64,000 bases of DNA, from the NCBI GenBank assembly GCA_009380075.1, contig WHSO01000013.1, forward strand, positions 1 to 64,000, written 5' to 3'. The position numbers and the translations under genes are program-made. Source of the DNA: Alphaproteobacteria bacterium (GTDB lineage: Bacteria > Pseudomonadota > Alphaproteobacteria > SMXQ01). The notes below the pieces were generated by a model. It saw only the letters and a list, made by a program, of their open reading frames with translations. It searched no databases and was not told the origin of the DNA. Below, piece by piece: positions 41,175-50,282 of this stretch; the stretch's first letter is position 1, and each line of letters opens with the position of its first letter.

Positions 41175-42550
41175 TGGCGATTCTCCTTTCCGTTCTCGAT
41201 GGCGGTGCGGAACTCCGGAGCGAATCTTTCCGCCACGATGCGTTGGGCCCCGGTCAGCACCGGAATAAAGGATGCACCGGATTTCGGGTCCGTGTTCCGG
41301 ACCGGATTGACGTATTCCCAGACGATTCGTCCGGCGCGGTTGACTTCGAACACCCGGCCACCCTGATCCTCGTTGACGAGGGTGTTGCCATTGGGCAGGC
41401 GTTGGGCCGAGCCGCGCAGCGCGCTGAAGAACGGGCGGTCGTCATCGCCGGTGTATTCCCACGCGATCTGCATGGTGACGGGGTCGAACTCGATCACGCG
41501 TGAATCGTTGCGACCGCCCCGGAAAGCGCCGAAGTTGTCGTAGAGCAGAATGCGGCCATCGGGCAGCGGCCTGGGATCGTGAAAGCCGAGCCACGGCCCG
41601 CGCGTCGCCCAGACGATCTCCCCGCTCTCCGGGTCCACGGCGACGACGAGGCCGAGGTCGCGGAACGCGGTCATGACGTGTCCTTCTTGTGCAACCCGCA
41701 GGTTCCGCGCCGTTTCCGAATCGATGTAGTTGGCGGTATTGGCGTGGAGCGGGTCCTCCCGTGCAAAGGCGGGGAAAGCGTGAAGAAATTGCCGGAACCG
41801 CGAGCGGGCGAGGGCGCGTGTGAGGGAAATCTTCTTCAGTTCCTCGCCATCGGGTGACAGCACCACCAGGAAGTCGTCGAGGCGCGGCCGGGCGAGGTCC
41901 GTCACGCCTTCGATTTTCTCGGACGTGAACTCATGAGTGAGCACGAAGATGCGCCCGTCCGGGGACACGTCGAGGTCATGATGCGCCCGCTGCAGGTAGC
42001 TCCAGATGACATTGGAATTGCGGTCGAGCTTTACGAGGCCGTAGCCCCACGGCGTATCCGATGCCGCGGTGTAGATCGCGAGCAGGTCGCCGTTGGGGAA
42101 GACGTGAGCCTTGTTCATGTAAATCATCGAGTCCGGGCGGGGTCGCCGCACCGCGGCGGTTTCGTCCCAGATCTCGCTGAACGGCTTGCGCCACTCGTGA
42201 ACGACGCGGCCGTCCATGTCGATCAGCCGTGCATAGGGGCCGTCGCCTGAGGTGAACAACGTATAACCCAGGAATGCCTCGGTGCGATCGTATACGGTGA
42301 TGCCGCGCGAACTATCGCGGGTCCCGTACCAGAGGTCGGTCCTGAGAGGCGATTCGGAAAGCGCCTTCTTGGCCAGAAATGACTCGCTCGCGCGATAGGC
42401 GTTGCGCAGGAAGTCCGAAGGAAAGGTCTTGCTTAGAACGCTCCAGCCGCCGCCCACGAAGGTGAGGAAGGCGATGGTCACGATCAGTATCGCGCGACCG
42501 ATCCGTTCCCCTACGCTTGGTCCAAACTCGGCAGGAGACGGAGCCTTCAT
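41171..42550 (-). CDS. Arylsulfotransferase (ASST)-family membrane-anchored protein
   Basis: 459 aa from the ATG at 42550. One N-terminal membrane helix (residues about 19-39) is not followed by a cleavage site, leaving a large extracytoplasmic domain with propeller-type repeats: DMDGRVVHEWRKP, KLDRNSNVIWSYLQ, DPESGEIVWATRG, DPVTMQIAWEYTG, NRAGRIVWEYVNP. Several histidines (KAHVFPNGD, AHHDLDVSPDG, HTAN-type) could serve as the active-site His of ASST enzymes, which transfer sulfate between phenolic donors and acceptors without PAPS. Catalysis is unproven because the family also contains non-enzymatic members. A longer frame reaching 42679 would overlap the upstream gene by over 100 bases and was rejected. 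Confidence 0.8.
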   Translation of the reverse strand: MKAPSPAEFGPSVGERIGRAILIVTIAFLTFVGGGWSVLSKTFPSDFLRNAYRASESFLAKKALSESPLRTDLWYGTRDSSRGITVYDRTEAFLGYTLFTSGDGPYARLIDMDGRVVHEWRKPFSEIWDETAAVRRPRPDSMIYMNKAHVFPNGDLLAIYTAASDTPWGYGLVKLDRNSNVIWSYLQRAHHDLDVSPDGRIFVLTHEFTSEKIEGVTDLARPRLDDFLVVLSPDGEELKKISLTRALARSRFRQFLHAFPAFAREDPLHANTANYIDSETARNLRVAQEGHVMTAFRDLGLVVAVDPESGEIVWATRGPWLGFHDPRPLPDGRILLYDNFGAFRGGRNDSRVIEFDPVTMQIAWEYTGDDDRPFFSALRGSAQRLPNGNTLVNEDQGGRVFEVNRAGRIVWEYVNPVRNTDPKSGASFIPVLTGAQRIVAERFAPEFRTAIENGKENRQ

Positions 42551-42560
42551 GGCAAGAATC

Positions 42561-43349
42561 CTAACAACGCGTGTCGAACGCGATCCGCCGCCGGATATCG
42601 GTTGCGGAAATTTCCTCGATCTCGCGCGGCAGTTCGAGCCGCTCGACGGCGTAGCCCACATCGCGCCCGTAGAAAACATTCGTGACGTTCGGCAGGGGGA
42701 CTACAATGAACCGGCCCGTGTGTTCGACGAGCGCGGCCTCTATACGGTCACGAACAGCGTGGAGGGAGTAAGGGTTCCGCCCGTCGTCGCCCGGCACGTC
42801 GCGCATCGCGATGCAGGCCTGGCCCACGCGTCGGATACCCTCCTCGATCAGGGCCTTGTGACCGTTGTGAAAGGGCTGCCAGCGCCCGATGAATAGCGCC
42901 GTCGGCCGCTTCGGATCGAACACGGGACGCAACAGGGCGGCGATGCGTTCGACCCAGAACTCGGGCGTGCCCTCCGCCGTCACCCGAACGTCGTGGCGTT
43001 CGGGCGGCACGAACAGGCGGTTGGTGTCCTCGAACCGTCCGGCCCGGATCCGGTCAATCCAGACGACGAAGGCGTCACCGAAGGCGGCCCGTGTTTCCGG
43101 CGTCGGGCAAATGAAGTCGGCAACGGCGTAGCCGCCGGTCCCGACCACCTGGTCGCACAGCCAGCCCATCCGGGTGGCGTGCTCGACGCGGTCTTCGAGG
43201 GAGAAACCAAGGTCCTTGTTAATGTGGGAACGGACCTCGTCCGCGTTGAAGTGGACGGCGTTGAGGCGGCGGGCAAGCATCCGGGAGAGGGTGGTTTTGC
43301 CGGCACCGGGCAACCCCATAACCAGAATTTTCCGTATTCCGTGGTTCAT
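42561..43349 (-). CDS. APS-kinase-like domain fused to NadM-like nucleotidyltransferase
   Basis: 262 aa with two domains. Residues 1-145 resemble CysC-type adenylylsulfate kinase: P-loop GLPGAGKTTLS (12-22), HFNADEVRSHINKDLGFS in place of the usual DGDNVR...KDLGFS, and ADFICPTPETR like the family's SFISPYRxxR. Residues 150-262 are a HxGH nucleotidyltransferase closest in pattern to archaeal NMN adenylyltransferase: IGRWQPFHNGH (HNGH at 161-164), NPYSL and the C-terminal ISATDIRRRI (247-256). The protein could make PAPS, with the second domain acting on sulfate or on another substrate such as NMN. It is the first gene of the operon with both transferases and lies ten bases before the ASST gene. 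Confidence 0.8.
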   Translation of the reverse strand: MNHGIRKILVMGLPGAGKTTLSRMLARRLNAVHFNADEVRSHINKDLGFSLEDRVEHATRMGWLCDQVVGTGGYAVADFICPTPETRAAFGDAFVVWIDRIRAGRFEDTNRLFVPPERHDVRVTAEGTPEFWVERIAALLRPVFDPKRPTALFIGRWQPFHNGHKALIEEGIRRVGQACIAMRDVPGDDGRNPYSLHAVRDRIEAALVEHTGRFIVVPLPNVTNVFYGRDVGYAVERLELPREIEEISATDIRRRIAFDTRC

Positions 43350-43524
43350 GACGACGGCACTCTACTGACGAAACAATCCAATACGACTCGTCACGGGCCG
43401 TCGTCGGTCAGGCACGTAACCCGCACCCCCACTCCACGAACGCGTCGGTTATCCGCGTCCTGAACGTTAGACCTTGCGGCGGTACACTTATTCCACGACG
43501 CATCATGGCCACTGTACGGTTCTT

Positions 43525-43556
43525 GTTCACAACATGCTGTGGAGTTTGTTATGAAC
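43525..43556. promoter_or_regulatory. Imperfect dyad in the divergent region before dnaE
   Basis: GTTCACAACA (43525-43534) and TGTTATGAAC (43547-43556) match as inverted repeats in nine of ten positions with a 12-base spacer, so the half-sites are two helical turns apart. A second CTGTGG/CCACAG pair (43538 and 43559) overlaps it. It lies in the 273-base gap between the minus-strand sulfonation operon and dnaE and could serve either. No other clear promoter was seen in the gap. Confidence 0.4.
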
Positions 43557-43622
43557 ACCCCACAGATGTTGCTTCACGGCCCCATCCGTGGAATCAATGG
43601 CCGGTGACGGGGAGGATGCTGG

Positions 43623-46600
43623 ATGGTGCACGCGGAATTCGTACATCTCAGGGTGCACAGCGCCTATTCGCTGCTCGAGGGCGCGCTGAAGATTCCGGCG
43701 CTGGCCGAGCTGTGCAAGCGCCACGCGATGCCGGCCATCGCCGTCACCGACACACGCAACCTGTTCGGCGCGCTCGAGTTTTCCATGGCGATGATGAAGG
43801 CGGGCGTGCAGCCGATCATCGGCTGCGAGCTGGCGGTGACGCGCGAAGGAGCGGAGCCCGCCCGCGTGCCCATCGGCCGCACGCCGGAGCCGGACAAGCT
43901 CGTCCTCCTGGTGCAGGACGCCGAGGGCTACGCCAACCTAATCGACCTGGTGAGCGAGGCGCACCTCGACACCGAATCCGGCCGCACGCCGCAGGTGACG
44001 TGGGACCGCCTCGACGGCCGCACGGCAGGGCTGATCGCGCTCACCGCCGGGCCCGAGGGCACGGTCGGGCGCCTCCTGCTCGAGAACCGTCGGAGCGAGG
44101 CCGAGGCCACGCTGGATCGCCTCAAGCGCCTGTTTCCGGGGCGGGTTTACGTCGAGCTGATGCGCCACGGCATGGAAGCAGAAGACCGCATCGAGGGCGA
44201 GATGATCGACCTCGCCTATGCGTATGATCTGCCCCTAGTCGCTACCAACGAGGCCTTTTTCGCCGACGCCGACATGTTCGAAGCCCATGACGCATTGCTC
44301 GCCATCGCCGAAGGGGCACTCGTGTCGTACACCGACCGCCGCCGGCTTACGCCCAATCACCGCCTGCGCACGCCGGCGGAGATGAAGGCCCTGTTCGCCG
44401 ACCTGCCTGAAGCCGTTGCCAATACCCTCGTCATCGCGCGTCGATGTGCCTTTGCGAGCCCCGAGCGCAAGCCGATCCTGCCGCCCTTCGCCTCCGAGGA
44501 CGGGACGAATGAGGCCGAGGTGCTGCGCGCGGAAGCTCGCGCGGGGCTCGAGGCGCGGCTTGAACGCCACGTCTTCAAGCCGGAGATGGACGCCTCCACC
44601 CGGGCGGCTGCGGCAAAGCCATATATCGAAAGGCTCGACTTCGAGCTCGGCGTGATCGAGCAGATGGGCTTCCCGGGCTATTTCCTCATCGTTTCGGACT
44701 TCATCTGCTGGGCCAAGGACCACGGTATCCCGGTGGGGCCGGGACGTGGGTCGGGCGCCGCATCGGTGGTGGCGTGGTCGCTGCTCATCACCGACCTCGA
44801 TCCGCTGCGCTTCAAGCTGCTGTTCGAGCGCTTCCTCAATCCTGAACGCATCTCGATGCCGGACTTCGACGTCGATTTCTGCCAGGACCGGCGCGATGAG
44901 GTCATCCGTTACGTCCAGGAAAGCTACGGCCGCGATCGCGTAGCGCAAATCATCACCTTCGGAAAGCTCCAGGCGCGTGCCGTGCTGCGCGACGTCGGCC
45001 GGGTGCTCGGCCTGCCTTACGGCCAGGTCGACCGCATCTGCAAGCTGGTGCCCAACAACCCGGCCAATCCGGTGACGCTCGCCGACGCCATCGAGGGCGA
45101 GCCGCTGCTGCAGCAGATGCGCGCCGACGACGAATCCGTGGCCCGGCTGATGGGCATCGCGCTCAGGCTGGAAGGCCTCTATCGCCACGCCTCGACCCAC
45201 GCGGCGGGCGTCGTCATCGGCGACCGGCCGTTGCGCCGGCTGGTGCCGCTCTACCGCGATCCGCGCTCGGACATGCCGGTCACCCAGTTCAACATGAAGT
45301 ACGTGGAGCTGGCGGGGCTGGTGAAGTTCGACTTCCTCGGCCTCAAGACGCTGACCGTGCTCGCCAACGCGGTCGAGATGGTCAATGTCGACCGCGCCGC
45401 CCTGGGCCAGGCGCCCATCGACCTCGCCACGCTTCCGCTCGACGACGCGGCGACCTACGCCATGATGGGGCGGGCCGAGACCACCGGCGTGTTCCAGCTT
45501 GAAAGCTCGGGCATGCGCGACGTGCTGCGCAACCTCCGGCCCGACACGTTCGAGGAAATCATCGCCCTGGTCGCGCTCTACCGGCCGGGGCCGATGGACA
45601 ACATCCCGCGCTACATCAACTGCAAGCACGAGCGCGAGACGCCGGATTATCTGCATCCCTCCCTCGAAGGCATCCTCAAGGAAACCTTCGGCGTGATGAT
45701 CTACCAGGAACAGGTGCTGCAGATCGCCCAGGAGCTCTCGGGCTATTCGCTCGGCGGCGCCGACATCCTGCGCCGCGCCATGGGCAAGAAGATCAAGTCG
45801 GAGATGGAGGCCGAACGCGCCAAATTCGTCGACGGGGCGGTGGCGCGCGGGGTGGACCGGCGCAAGGCCGGTCACATCTTCGAGCAGGTGGAGAAATTCG
45901 CCGGCTACGGCTTCAACAAGGCCCATGCCGCCGCCTATGCCCTGATCGCCTACCAGACGGGGTGGCTCAAGGCCAACTATCCGGTCGAATTTCTCGCCGC
46001 ATCGATGATGCTGGACATGGGCAACACCGACAAGCTCAACGTCTTCCGCCAGGAATTGCAGCGCCTGGGTATCGTGCTGCTGCCGCCCGACGTCAGCGCC
46101 TCGGACGCCACCTTCACGGTCGAGCGCACCGCCGATGGCACCAAGGCGATCCGTTACGCGCTGGGGGCGCTCAAGGGCGTCGGCGCTGCGGCGATGGCCG
46201 CGCTGGCTGCGGAGCGCGCGGAGGGAGGGCTGTTCAAGGACCTGTTCGATTTCGCGCTGCGCTGCGACACAAAGGTGGTGAGCAAGCGCCAGCTCGAAAG
46301 CCTTGCCGCGGCGGGCGCCTTCGATTCGATCAACCCCGACCGCGCCGAGGTGCACGGCAACGTCGAGGTCCTGACCCAGCACGCGAGCATCGCCGCGAGC
46401 GAGCGCGCGAGCGGACAGACCAGCCTGTTCGGTGACGCCGGCACGGAACCCATGGGCGGCCGCGGCCTCAACCGCGTGGCGCCGTGGTCGGTGATGGACA
46501 AGCTTCATCACGAGTTCCAGGCCGTCGGTTTCTACCTTTCGGCCCATCCGCTCGATGCCTACGGCACGCGGCTGGAGCGGCTCAAGGTGGTGCCGTCGTC

Positions 46601-47117
46601 GTCGCTGGTGGCGCGGGCGGGCACGACCGAAGCGTCGCGCCTCAAGATCGCCGGCACGGTGATCTCGAAGAAGGAGCGCACCTCGGCACGGGGCAGCCGC
46701 TTCGCCTTCGTGCAGCTTTCAGACTCCTCAGGCATGTTCGAGCTGACGGTGTTTTCGGAAGTACTCGGCCGCGCCCGCGAACTCCTGGAGGCCGGGATCA
46801 ACGTGCTCGCCACCTGCGAGGCCCGGCGCGAGGGCGAGGGCTACCGGCTGACCGCCCAGGATCTCGTGTCGCTCGATGACGCCGTCGCCCATGCCGCGCC
46901 CGGGCTCAAGGTCGCGGTCGCGGATCCGGCGGCGCTGGCGCCCGTGCGCGACATCATCGCCGCGGCGCCGCGTGGGCGGGGGGAGGTCAGCCTGCTCCTT
47001 GGCCTCGGCGAGGGGGAGGAAGCTGAGGTCCAGCTTCCGGGGGGCTTTGCCGTCTCGGCCACCGCGGTGATGGAACTGGAGGCGCTTCCGGGAGTCGTCG
47101 CGGTCAGGGAAATTTAG
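43623..47117 (+). CDS. dnaE: DNA polymerase III alpha subunit
   Basis: 1164 aa replicative polymerase. The N-terminal PHP domain begins FVHLRVHSAYSLLEGALKI. The catalytic palm contains GPGRGSGAASVVAWSL and two of the three catalytic aspartates at 416 and 418 (MPDFDVDFCQDRR). The helix-hairpin-helix and beta-clamp region are followed by a C-terminal OB-fold (RLKIAGTVISKKERTSARG). This is the main replicase type (DnaE1), not the ImuB-associated DnaE2, since no imuAB genes accompany it. GGGGAGG upstream of the ATG is a strong ribosome binding site. Confidence 0.97.
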   Translation: MVHAEFVHLRVHSAYSLLEGALKIPALAELCKRHAMPAIAVTDTRNLFGALEFSMAMMKAGVQPIIGCELAVTREGAEPARVPIGRTPEPDKLVLLVQDAEGYANLIDLVSEAHLDTESGRTPQVTWDRLDGRTAGLIALTAGPEGTVGRLLLENRRSEAEATLDRLKRLFPGRVYVELMRHGMEAEDRIEGEMIDLAYAYDLPLVATNEAFFADADMFEAHDALLAIAEGALVSYTDRRRLTPNHRLRTPAEMKALFADLPEAVANTLVIARRCAFASPERKPILPPFASEDGTNEAEVLRAEARAGLEARLERHVFKPEMDASTRAAAAKPYIERLDFELGVIEQMGFPGYFLIVSDFICWAKDHGIPVGPGRGSGAASVVAWSLLITDLDPLRFKLLFERFLNPERISMPDFDVDFCQDRRDEVIRYVQESYGRDRVAQIITFGKLQARAVLRDVGRVLGLPYGQVDRICKLVPNNPANPVTLADAIEGEPLLQQMRADDESVARLMGIALRLEGLYRHASTHAAGVVIGDRPLRRLVPLYRDPRSDMPVTQFNMKYVELAGLVKFDFLGLKTLTVLANAVEMVNVDRAALGQAPIDLATLPLDDAATYAMMGRAETTGVFQLESSGMRDVLRNLRPDTFEEIIALVALYRPGPMDNIPRYINCKHERETPDYLHPSLEGILKETFGVMIYQEQVLQIAQELSGYSLGGADILRRAMGKKIKSEMEAERAKFVDGAVARGVDRRKAGHIFEQVEKFAGYGFNKAHAAAYALIAYQTGWLKANYPVEFLAASMMLDMGNTDKLNVFRQELQRLGIVLLPPDVSASDATFTVERTADGTKAIRYALGALKGVGAAAMAALAAERAEGGLFKDLFDFALRCDTKVVSKRQLESLAAAGAFDSINPDRAEVHGNVEVLTQHASIAASERASGQTSLFGDAGTEPMGGRGLNRVAPWSVMDKLHHEFQAVGFYLSAHPLDAYGTRLERLKVVPSSSLVARAGTTEASRLKIAGTVISKKERTSARGSRFAFVQLSDSSGMFELTVFSEVLGRARELLEAGINVLATCEARREGEGYRLTAQDLVSLDDAVAHAAPGLKVAVADPAALAPVRDIIAAAPRGRGEVSLLLGLGEGEEAEVQLPGGFAVSATAVMELEALPGVVAVREI

Positions 47118-47142
47118 ATTTCTACTAGATATTGTGACTAGG

Positions 47143-47171
47143 TTGTAATTATGTCCTAAATATTGTATTAA
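47143..47171 (+). promoter_or_regulatory. Promoter candidate for the DUF2188 gene
   Basis: TTGTAA (47143-47148), 17 bases, TATTAA (47166-47171) in a conspicuously AT-rich stretch between dnaE and the small gene. Confidence 0.5.
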
Positions 47172-47203
47172 TCCCTTGGTTATGACAAATCGAGGGACTA
47201 GTG

Positions 47204-47446
47204 ATGTCTATGAACGATCGTTTCGTCGTAAATCACCCGGACGGTTGGGCAGTTAAAAAGTCCCACGCGGACCGTGCGAGCGGCGTCTATTCCACCCAGC
47301 GCGAGGCGGAACAGCGGGCCAAGAGCATCGTCGGGAAACTGGGCGGGGGTGAGGTAAGGATACAGGATCGCCACGGCCACTGGCGCGATTCGGACACCGT
47401 GTCGCGCGGCTATGATCCTGATCCGACCCAGGACGGAAAACACTAG
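47204..47446 (+). CDS. DUF2188 domain protein
   Basis: 80 aa, one DUF2188 domain: DRFVVNHPDGWAVKKSHADRA, STQREAEQRAKSIVGKLGGG, then VRIQDRHGHWRDSDTV. The fold is a small beta sheet with one helix resembling a KOW/dsRBD-like mini-domain. The function is unknown; stress-related roles have been suggested for relatives only by expression. The ATG at 47204 is chosen because GAGGGA lies six bases upstream; GTG 47201 and ATG 47210 are alternatives. It has its own AT-rich promoter region. Confidence 0.85.
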   Translation: MSMNDRFVVNHPDGWAVKKSHADRASGVYSTQREAEQRAKSIVGKLGGGEVRIQDRHGHWRDSDTVSRGYDPDPTQDGKH

Positions 47447-47520
47447 TCCGTCCGGACCAGGGCCGTCGGAGGGCCGGTAAAACCGGTGGGCCGAAGCTCA
47501 TCGGAACTGGCCGTTTTCCC

Positions 47521-47549
47521 TTGCTAATCACGGTTTTCAAGGGTATCTA
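47521..47549 (+). promoter_or_regulatory. Promoter candidate for rpsB-tsf
   Basis: TTGCTA (47521-47526), 17 bases, TATCTA (47544-47549). The transcript would carry a leader of about 110 bases before rpsB, as expected where S2 autoregulates its own mRNA. The upstream stretch 47447-47520 holds only a short CCGGT/ACCGG hairpin near 47476. Confidence 0.5.
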
Positions 47550-47666
47550 GGCGCCGTTCCAAATCCACACGCGGGTTGCGGCGGAAAGGTTTTCGTCGCT
47601 CCGGTGTTGGGCATGGGAAGTCCCATGTCCCGGCAAGACCCCGCGGAGGCACAACCGGAGAACGAC

Positions 47667-48476
47667 ATGGCTATCCCTACATTCACCATGCGCCAGCTTC
47701 TTGAGGCGGGCGTGCATTTTGGTCATCGCGCGGGGCGCTGGAATCCGCGTATGGCGTCCTACATCTACGGCGAACGCAACGGCGTTCACATCATCGACCT
47801 GCAGCAGACGGTGCCGATGCTCTATGCCGCGCTCGAGGCCGTGCGCGACACGGTCGCCAAGGGCGGCAAGGTGCTGTTCGTCGGCACCAAGCGGCAGGCG
47901 GCGGAAAAGCTTGCCGAGGCGGCGGCCCGCTGCGGCCAGCACTACGTCAACCACCGCTGGCTCGGCGGCATGATGACCAACTGGGGCACCGTCACCGCCT
48001 CGGTCAAGCGGCTCAAGTCGCTCGATGAGCGGCTCGGCGGCGAGGGCGCCCAGGGTCTGACCAAGAAGGAACAGCTCCAGCTCACCCGTGCCCGCGACAA
48101 GCTGGAGCGCGCGCTGGGCGGTATCAAGGAGATGGGCGGCCTGCCCAATATCCTGTTCGTCATCGACACCAACATCGAGAAGATCGCCGTGGCGGAGGCG
48201 CGCAAGCTCGGCATCCCGGTCGTCGCGGTGGTCGACAGCAATTCCGATCCTGAGGGCGTCAATTACCCGATCCCCGGCAACGACGACGCCATCCGCGCCA
48301 TCAACCTGTACTGCGACCTGATGGCCGATGCGGTTATCGACGGCATCCAAGAGGAGCTCACCTCCCACGGTATCGACATTGGCGCCCAGGCGGAAGCCCC
48401 GGTTGAGGACCTTCTGCCTGCGACGGAACCAGGCACCAGCGAGGGTCCGGCCACCACCGAAAAGACCGAATCTTAG
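47667..48476 (+). CDS. rpsB: 30S ribosomal protein S2
   Basis: 269 aa. S2 signatures are present: [22 protein letters not shown] near the N-terminus, [17 protein letters not shown] and [26 protein letters not shown] variable acidic tail extends about 30 residues beyond the E. coli protein. S2 binds S1 to the 30S subunit. The ATG with CGGAG upstream gives the expected [12 protein letters not shown] start. tsf follows after 50 AT-rich bases. Confidence 0.97.
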   Translation: MAIPTFTMRQLLEAGVHFGHRAGRWNPRMASYIYGERNGVHIIDLQQTVPMLYAALEAVRDTVAKGGKVLFVGTKRQAAEKLAEAAARCGQHYVNHRWLGGMMTNWGTVTASVKRLKSLDERLGGEGAQGLTKKEQLQLTRARDKLERALGGIKEMGGLPNILFVIDTNIEKIAVAEARKLGIPVVAVVDSNSDPEGVNYPIPGNDDAIRAINLYCDLMADAVIDGIQEELTSHGIDIGAQAEAPVEDLLPATEPGTSEGPATTEKTES

Positions 48477-48526
48477 TATTATAATTCAATCATTTATAAG
48501 AGACTTCTCAGGTGAGGACGGAAGAC

Positions 48527-49453
48527 ATGGCGGAAATTACGGCGGCCCTTGTCAAGGAACTGCGGGAAAAGTCGGGTGCCGGCATGATGGACTGCAAGCA
48601 GGCCCTCACCGCGTCTGGCGGCGATATCGAGGCGGCGGTCGATTGGCTGCGCAAGAAGGGTCTCGCGGCCGCCTCCAAGAAGGCCGGGCGCGTTGCTGCC
48701 GAGGGGCTGGTTGCCGCGCTCACGGCGGGCACGACGGGTGTCCTCGTCGAGGTCAATTCGGAGACCGATTTCGTTGCCCGCAACGAGGACTTCCAGAAGT
48801 TCGCCGCCGATGCTGCCCGGGTCGCGCTGTCGGTCGAGGGGAATTACGACGCGCTGCTCAAGGCACCCTATCCCAACGCCGGCAAGCCGGTCTCCGACAA
48901 GCTGACCGACCTCATCGCCACCATCGGGGAACACCTCAACTTGCGGCGGGCGGCGGGCCTTTCCGTCGGCAGCGGCGTCGTGGTGAGCTACGTGCATGCC
49001 GCGGTCGCACCGGGGCTTGGCCGGATCGGGGTCCTGGTCGCGCTCGAATCCACCGGCGACACGGCCAGGCTCGAGGAGCTCGGTCGGCAGCTTGCCATGC
49101 ATGTGGCGGCGGCCAATCCACAGTCGGTTGACGTGGCCAGCCTCGACCCCGCCGCCGTCGCCCGCGAGCGCGACGTGCTGTCGGCCCAGGCCAAGGCCTC
49201 CGGAAAGCCCGACGACATTATCCCCAAGATGGTCGAGGGACGGCTGCGCAAGTTCTACGAGGACGTGGTGCTGACCGAGCAGGTCTTCGTCATCGATGGC
49301 GAGACCCGGGTTTCCAAGGTCCTGGAGAACGCGGCGAAGTCCGCGGGTGCGCCGGTCAGGGTCGCCGGGTTCGTGCGCTTCGGCCTCGGCGAGGGGATCG
49401 AGCGGGAACAGAAAGATTTCGCCGCCGAGGTCGCGGCCCAGCTGGGGAGCTGA
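48527..49453 (+). CDS. tsf: Elongation factor Ts
   Basis: 308 aa. The N-terminal UBA-like domain ends in [18 protein letters not shown], and the core carries the TDFVARN motif ([16 protein letters not shown]) that inserts into EF-Tu to release GDP. The length fits the family. GGACGGAAG precedes the ATG; a GTG five codons upstream is less likely. A TATAAT at 48480 between rpsB and tsf has no matching -35. Confidence 0.97.
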   Translation: MAEITAALVKELREKSGAGMMDCKQALTASGGDIEAAVDWLRKKGLAAASKKAGRVAAEGLVAALTAGTTGVLVEVNSETDFVARNEDFQKFAADAARVALSVEGNYDALLKAPYPNAGKPVSDKLTDLIATIGEHLNLRRAAGLSVGSGVVVSYVHAAVAPGLGRIGVLVALESTGDTARLEELGRQLAMHVAAANPQSVDVASLDPAAVARERDVLSAQAKASGKPDDIIPKMVEGRLRKFYEDVVLTEQVFVIDGETRVSKVLENAAKSAGAPVRVAGFVRFGLGEGIEREQKDFAAEVAAQLGS

Positions 49454-49493
49454 GCCGGCCGCCGACCGGCTCCGGGGGATCGGAGGTTCCATC

Positions 49494-50213
49494 ATGGCCA
49501 CGGGCGGGCCGTATCGCCGGGTGCTTCTGAAGCTGTCGGGTGAGGCCCTGATGGGCACGCAGGACTATGGTCTCGAGACCGAGACCCTGCGCAACCTCGC
49601 CGACGACATCTCCAGCGTGGTCAAGGACGGCGTCGAGCTCGGCCTCGTGGTGGGCGGCGGTAACATCTTCCGCGGGGTCGGCGGCAACGCCCACGGCATC
49701 GAGCGCGCCAGTGCCGACTTCATGGGGATGCTGGCGACGGTGATGAACGCGCTGGCGCTGCAGGGCGTCCTCGAAGCCGCCGGCGTGCCGACCCGCGTTC
49801 TCAGCGCGATCTCCATGCGGGCGGTGTGCGAGCCCTATATCCGCCGCCGCGCCATCCGGCACATGGAGAAGGGCCGCGTGGTGATCTGCGCCGCCGGCAC
49901 CGGCAACCCTTTCTTCACCACCGACACCGCGGCGGCGCTGCGCGCGGCCGAGCTCGGCTGTGAGGCCCTGCTCAAGGGCACCCAGGTGGACGGCGTCTAC
50001 AGCGCCGATCCCCACAAGGACAAGGCCGCGACCCGCTTCGACCGGCTGACCTATCACGAGGTCCTGACCCGCGACCTCAAGGTCATGGATGCCTCGGCCA
50101 TCTCGCTCGCGCGCGAAAACGGCATTCCGATTCTGGTTTTTTCGGTCCACAATCCCGGTGCCTTGCACCAGGTCGTCAACGGCCGTGGCCGCTACACCAT
50201 TATCGCGGACTAG
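49494..50213 (+). CDS. pyrH: Uridylate kinase
   Basis: 239 aa amino-acid-kinase fold, UMP kinase of bacterial type. The phosphate-binding start [14 protein letters not shown], the GGGNIFRG loop and the [17 protein letters not shown] region are conserved. It makes UDP from UMP, is hexameric, and is regulated by GTP and UTP in relatives. Positioned between tsf and frr as in most proteobacteria. Confidence 0.97.
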   Translation: MATGGPYRRVLLKLSGEALMGTQDYGLETETLRNLADDISSVVKDGVELGLVVGGGNIFRGVGGNAHGIERASADFMGMLATVMNALALQGVLEAAGVPTRVLSAISMRAVCEPYIRRRAIRHMEKGRVVICAAGTGNPFFTTDTAAALRAAELGCEALLKGTQVDGVYSADPHKDKAATRFDRLTYHEVLTRDLKVMDASAISLARENGIPILVFSVHNPGALHQVVNGRGRYTIIAD

Positions 50214-50282
50214 GGGGCGTACCGTCGGCCGGGGCAGCACGAACCGGACGTCCTGGCGCCGGATTGGGACAAGGAAACTGAA

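Noticed and set aside
42551-42679. Extended N-terminus of the ASST-family protein
   Set aside because: It would overlap the preceding gene by over 100 bases and adds a Ser/Arg-rich stretch with no signal-peptide character; the ATG at 42550 directly precedes the membrane helix.
43520-43530. Possible LexA (SOS) box upstream of dnaE
   Set aside because: GTTC occurs twice (43519-43522 and 43525-43528), but the spacing is two bases instead of the seven required by alphaproteobacterial LexA.
48480-48485. TATAAT between rpsB and tsf as a separate tsf promoter
   Set aside because: The -10 is perfect, but nothing resembling a -35 or an extended -10 lies upstream.
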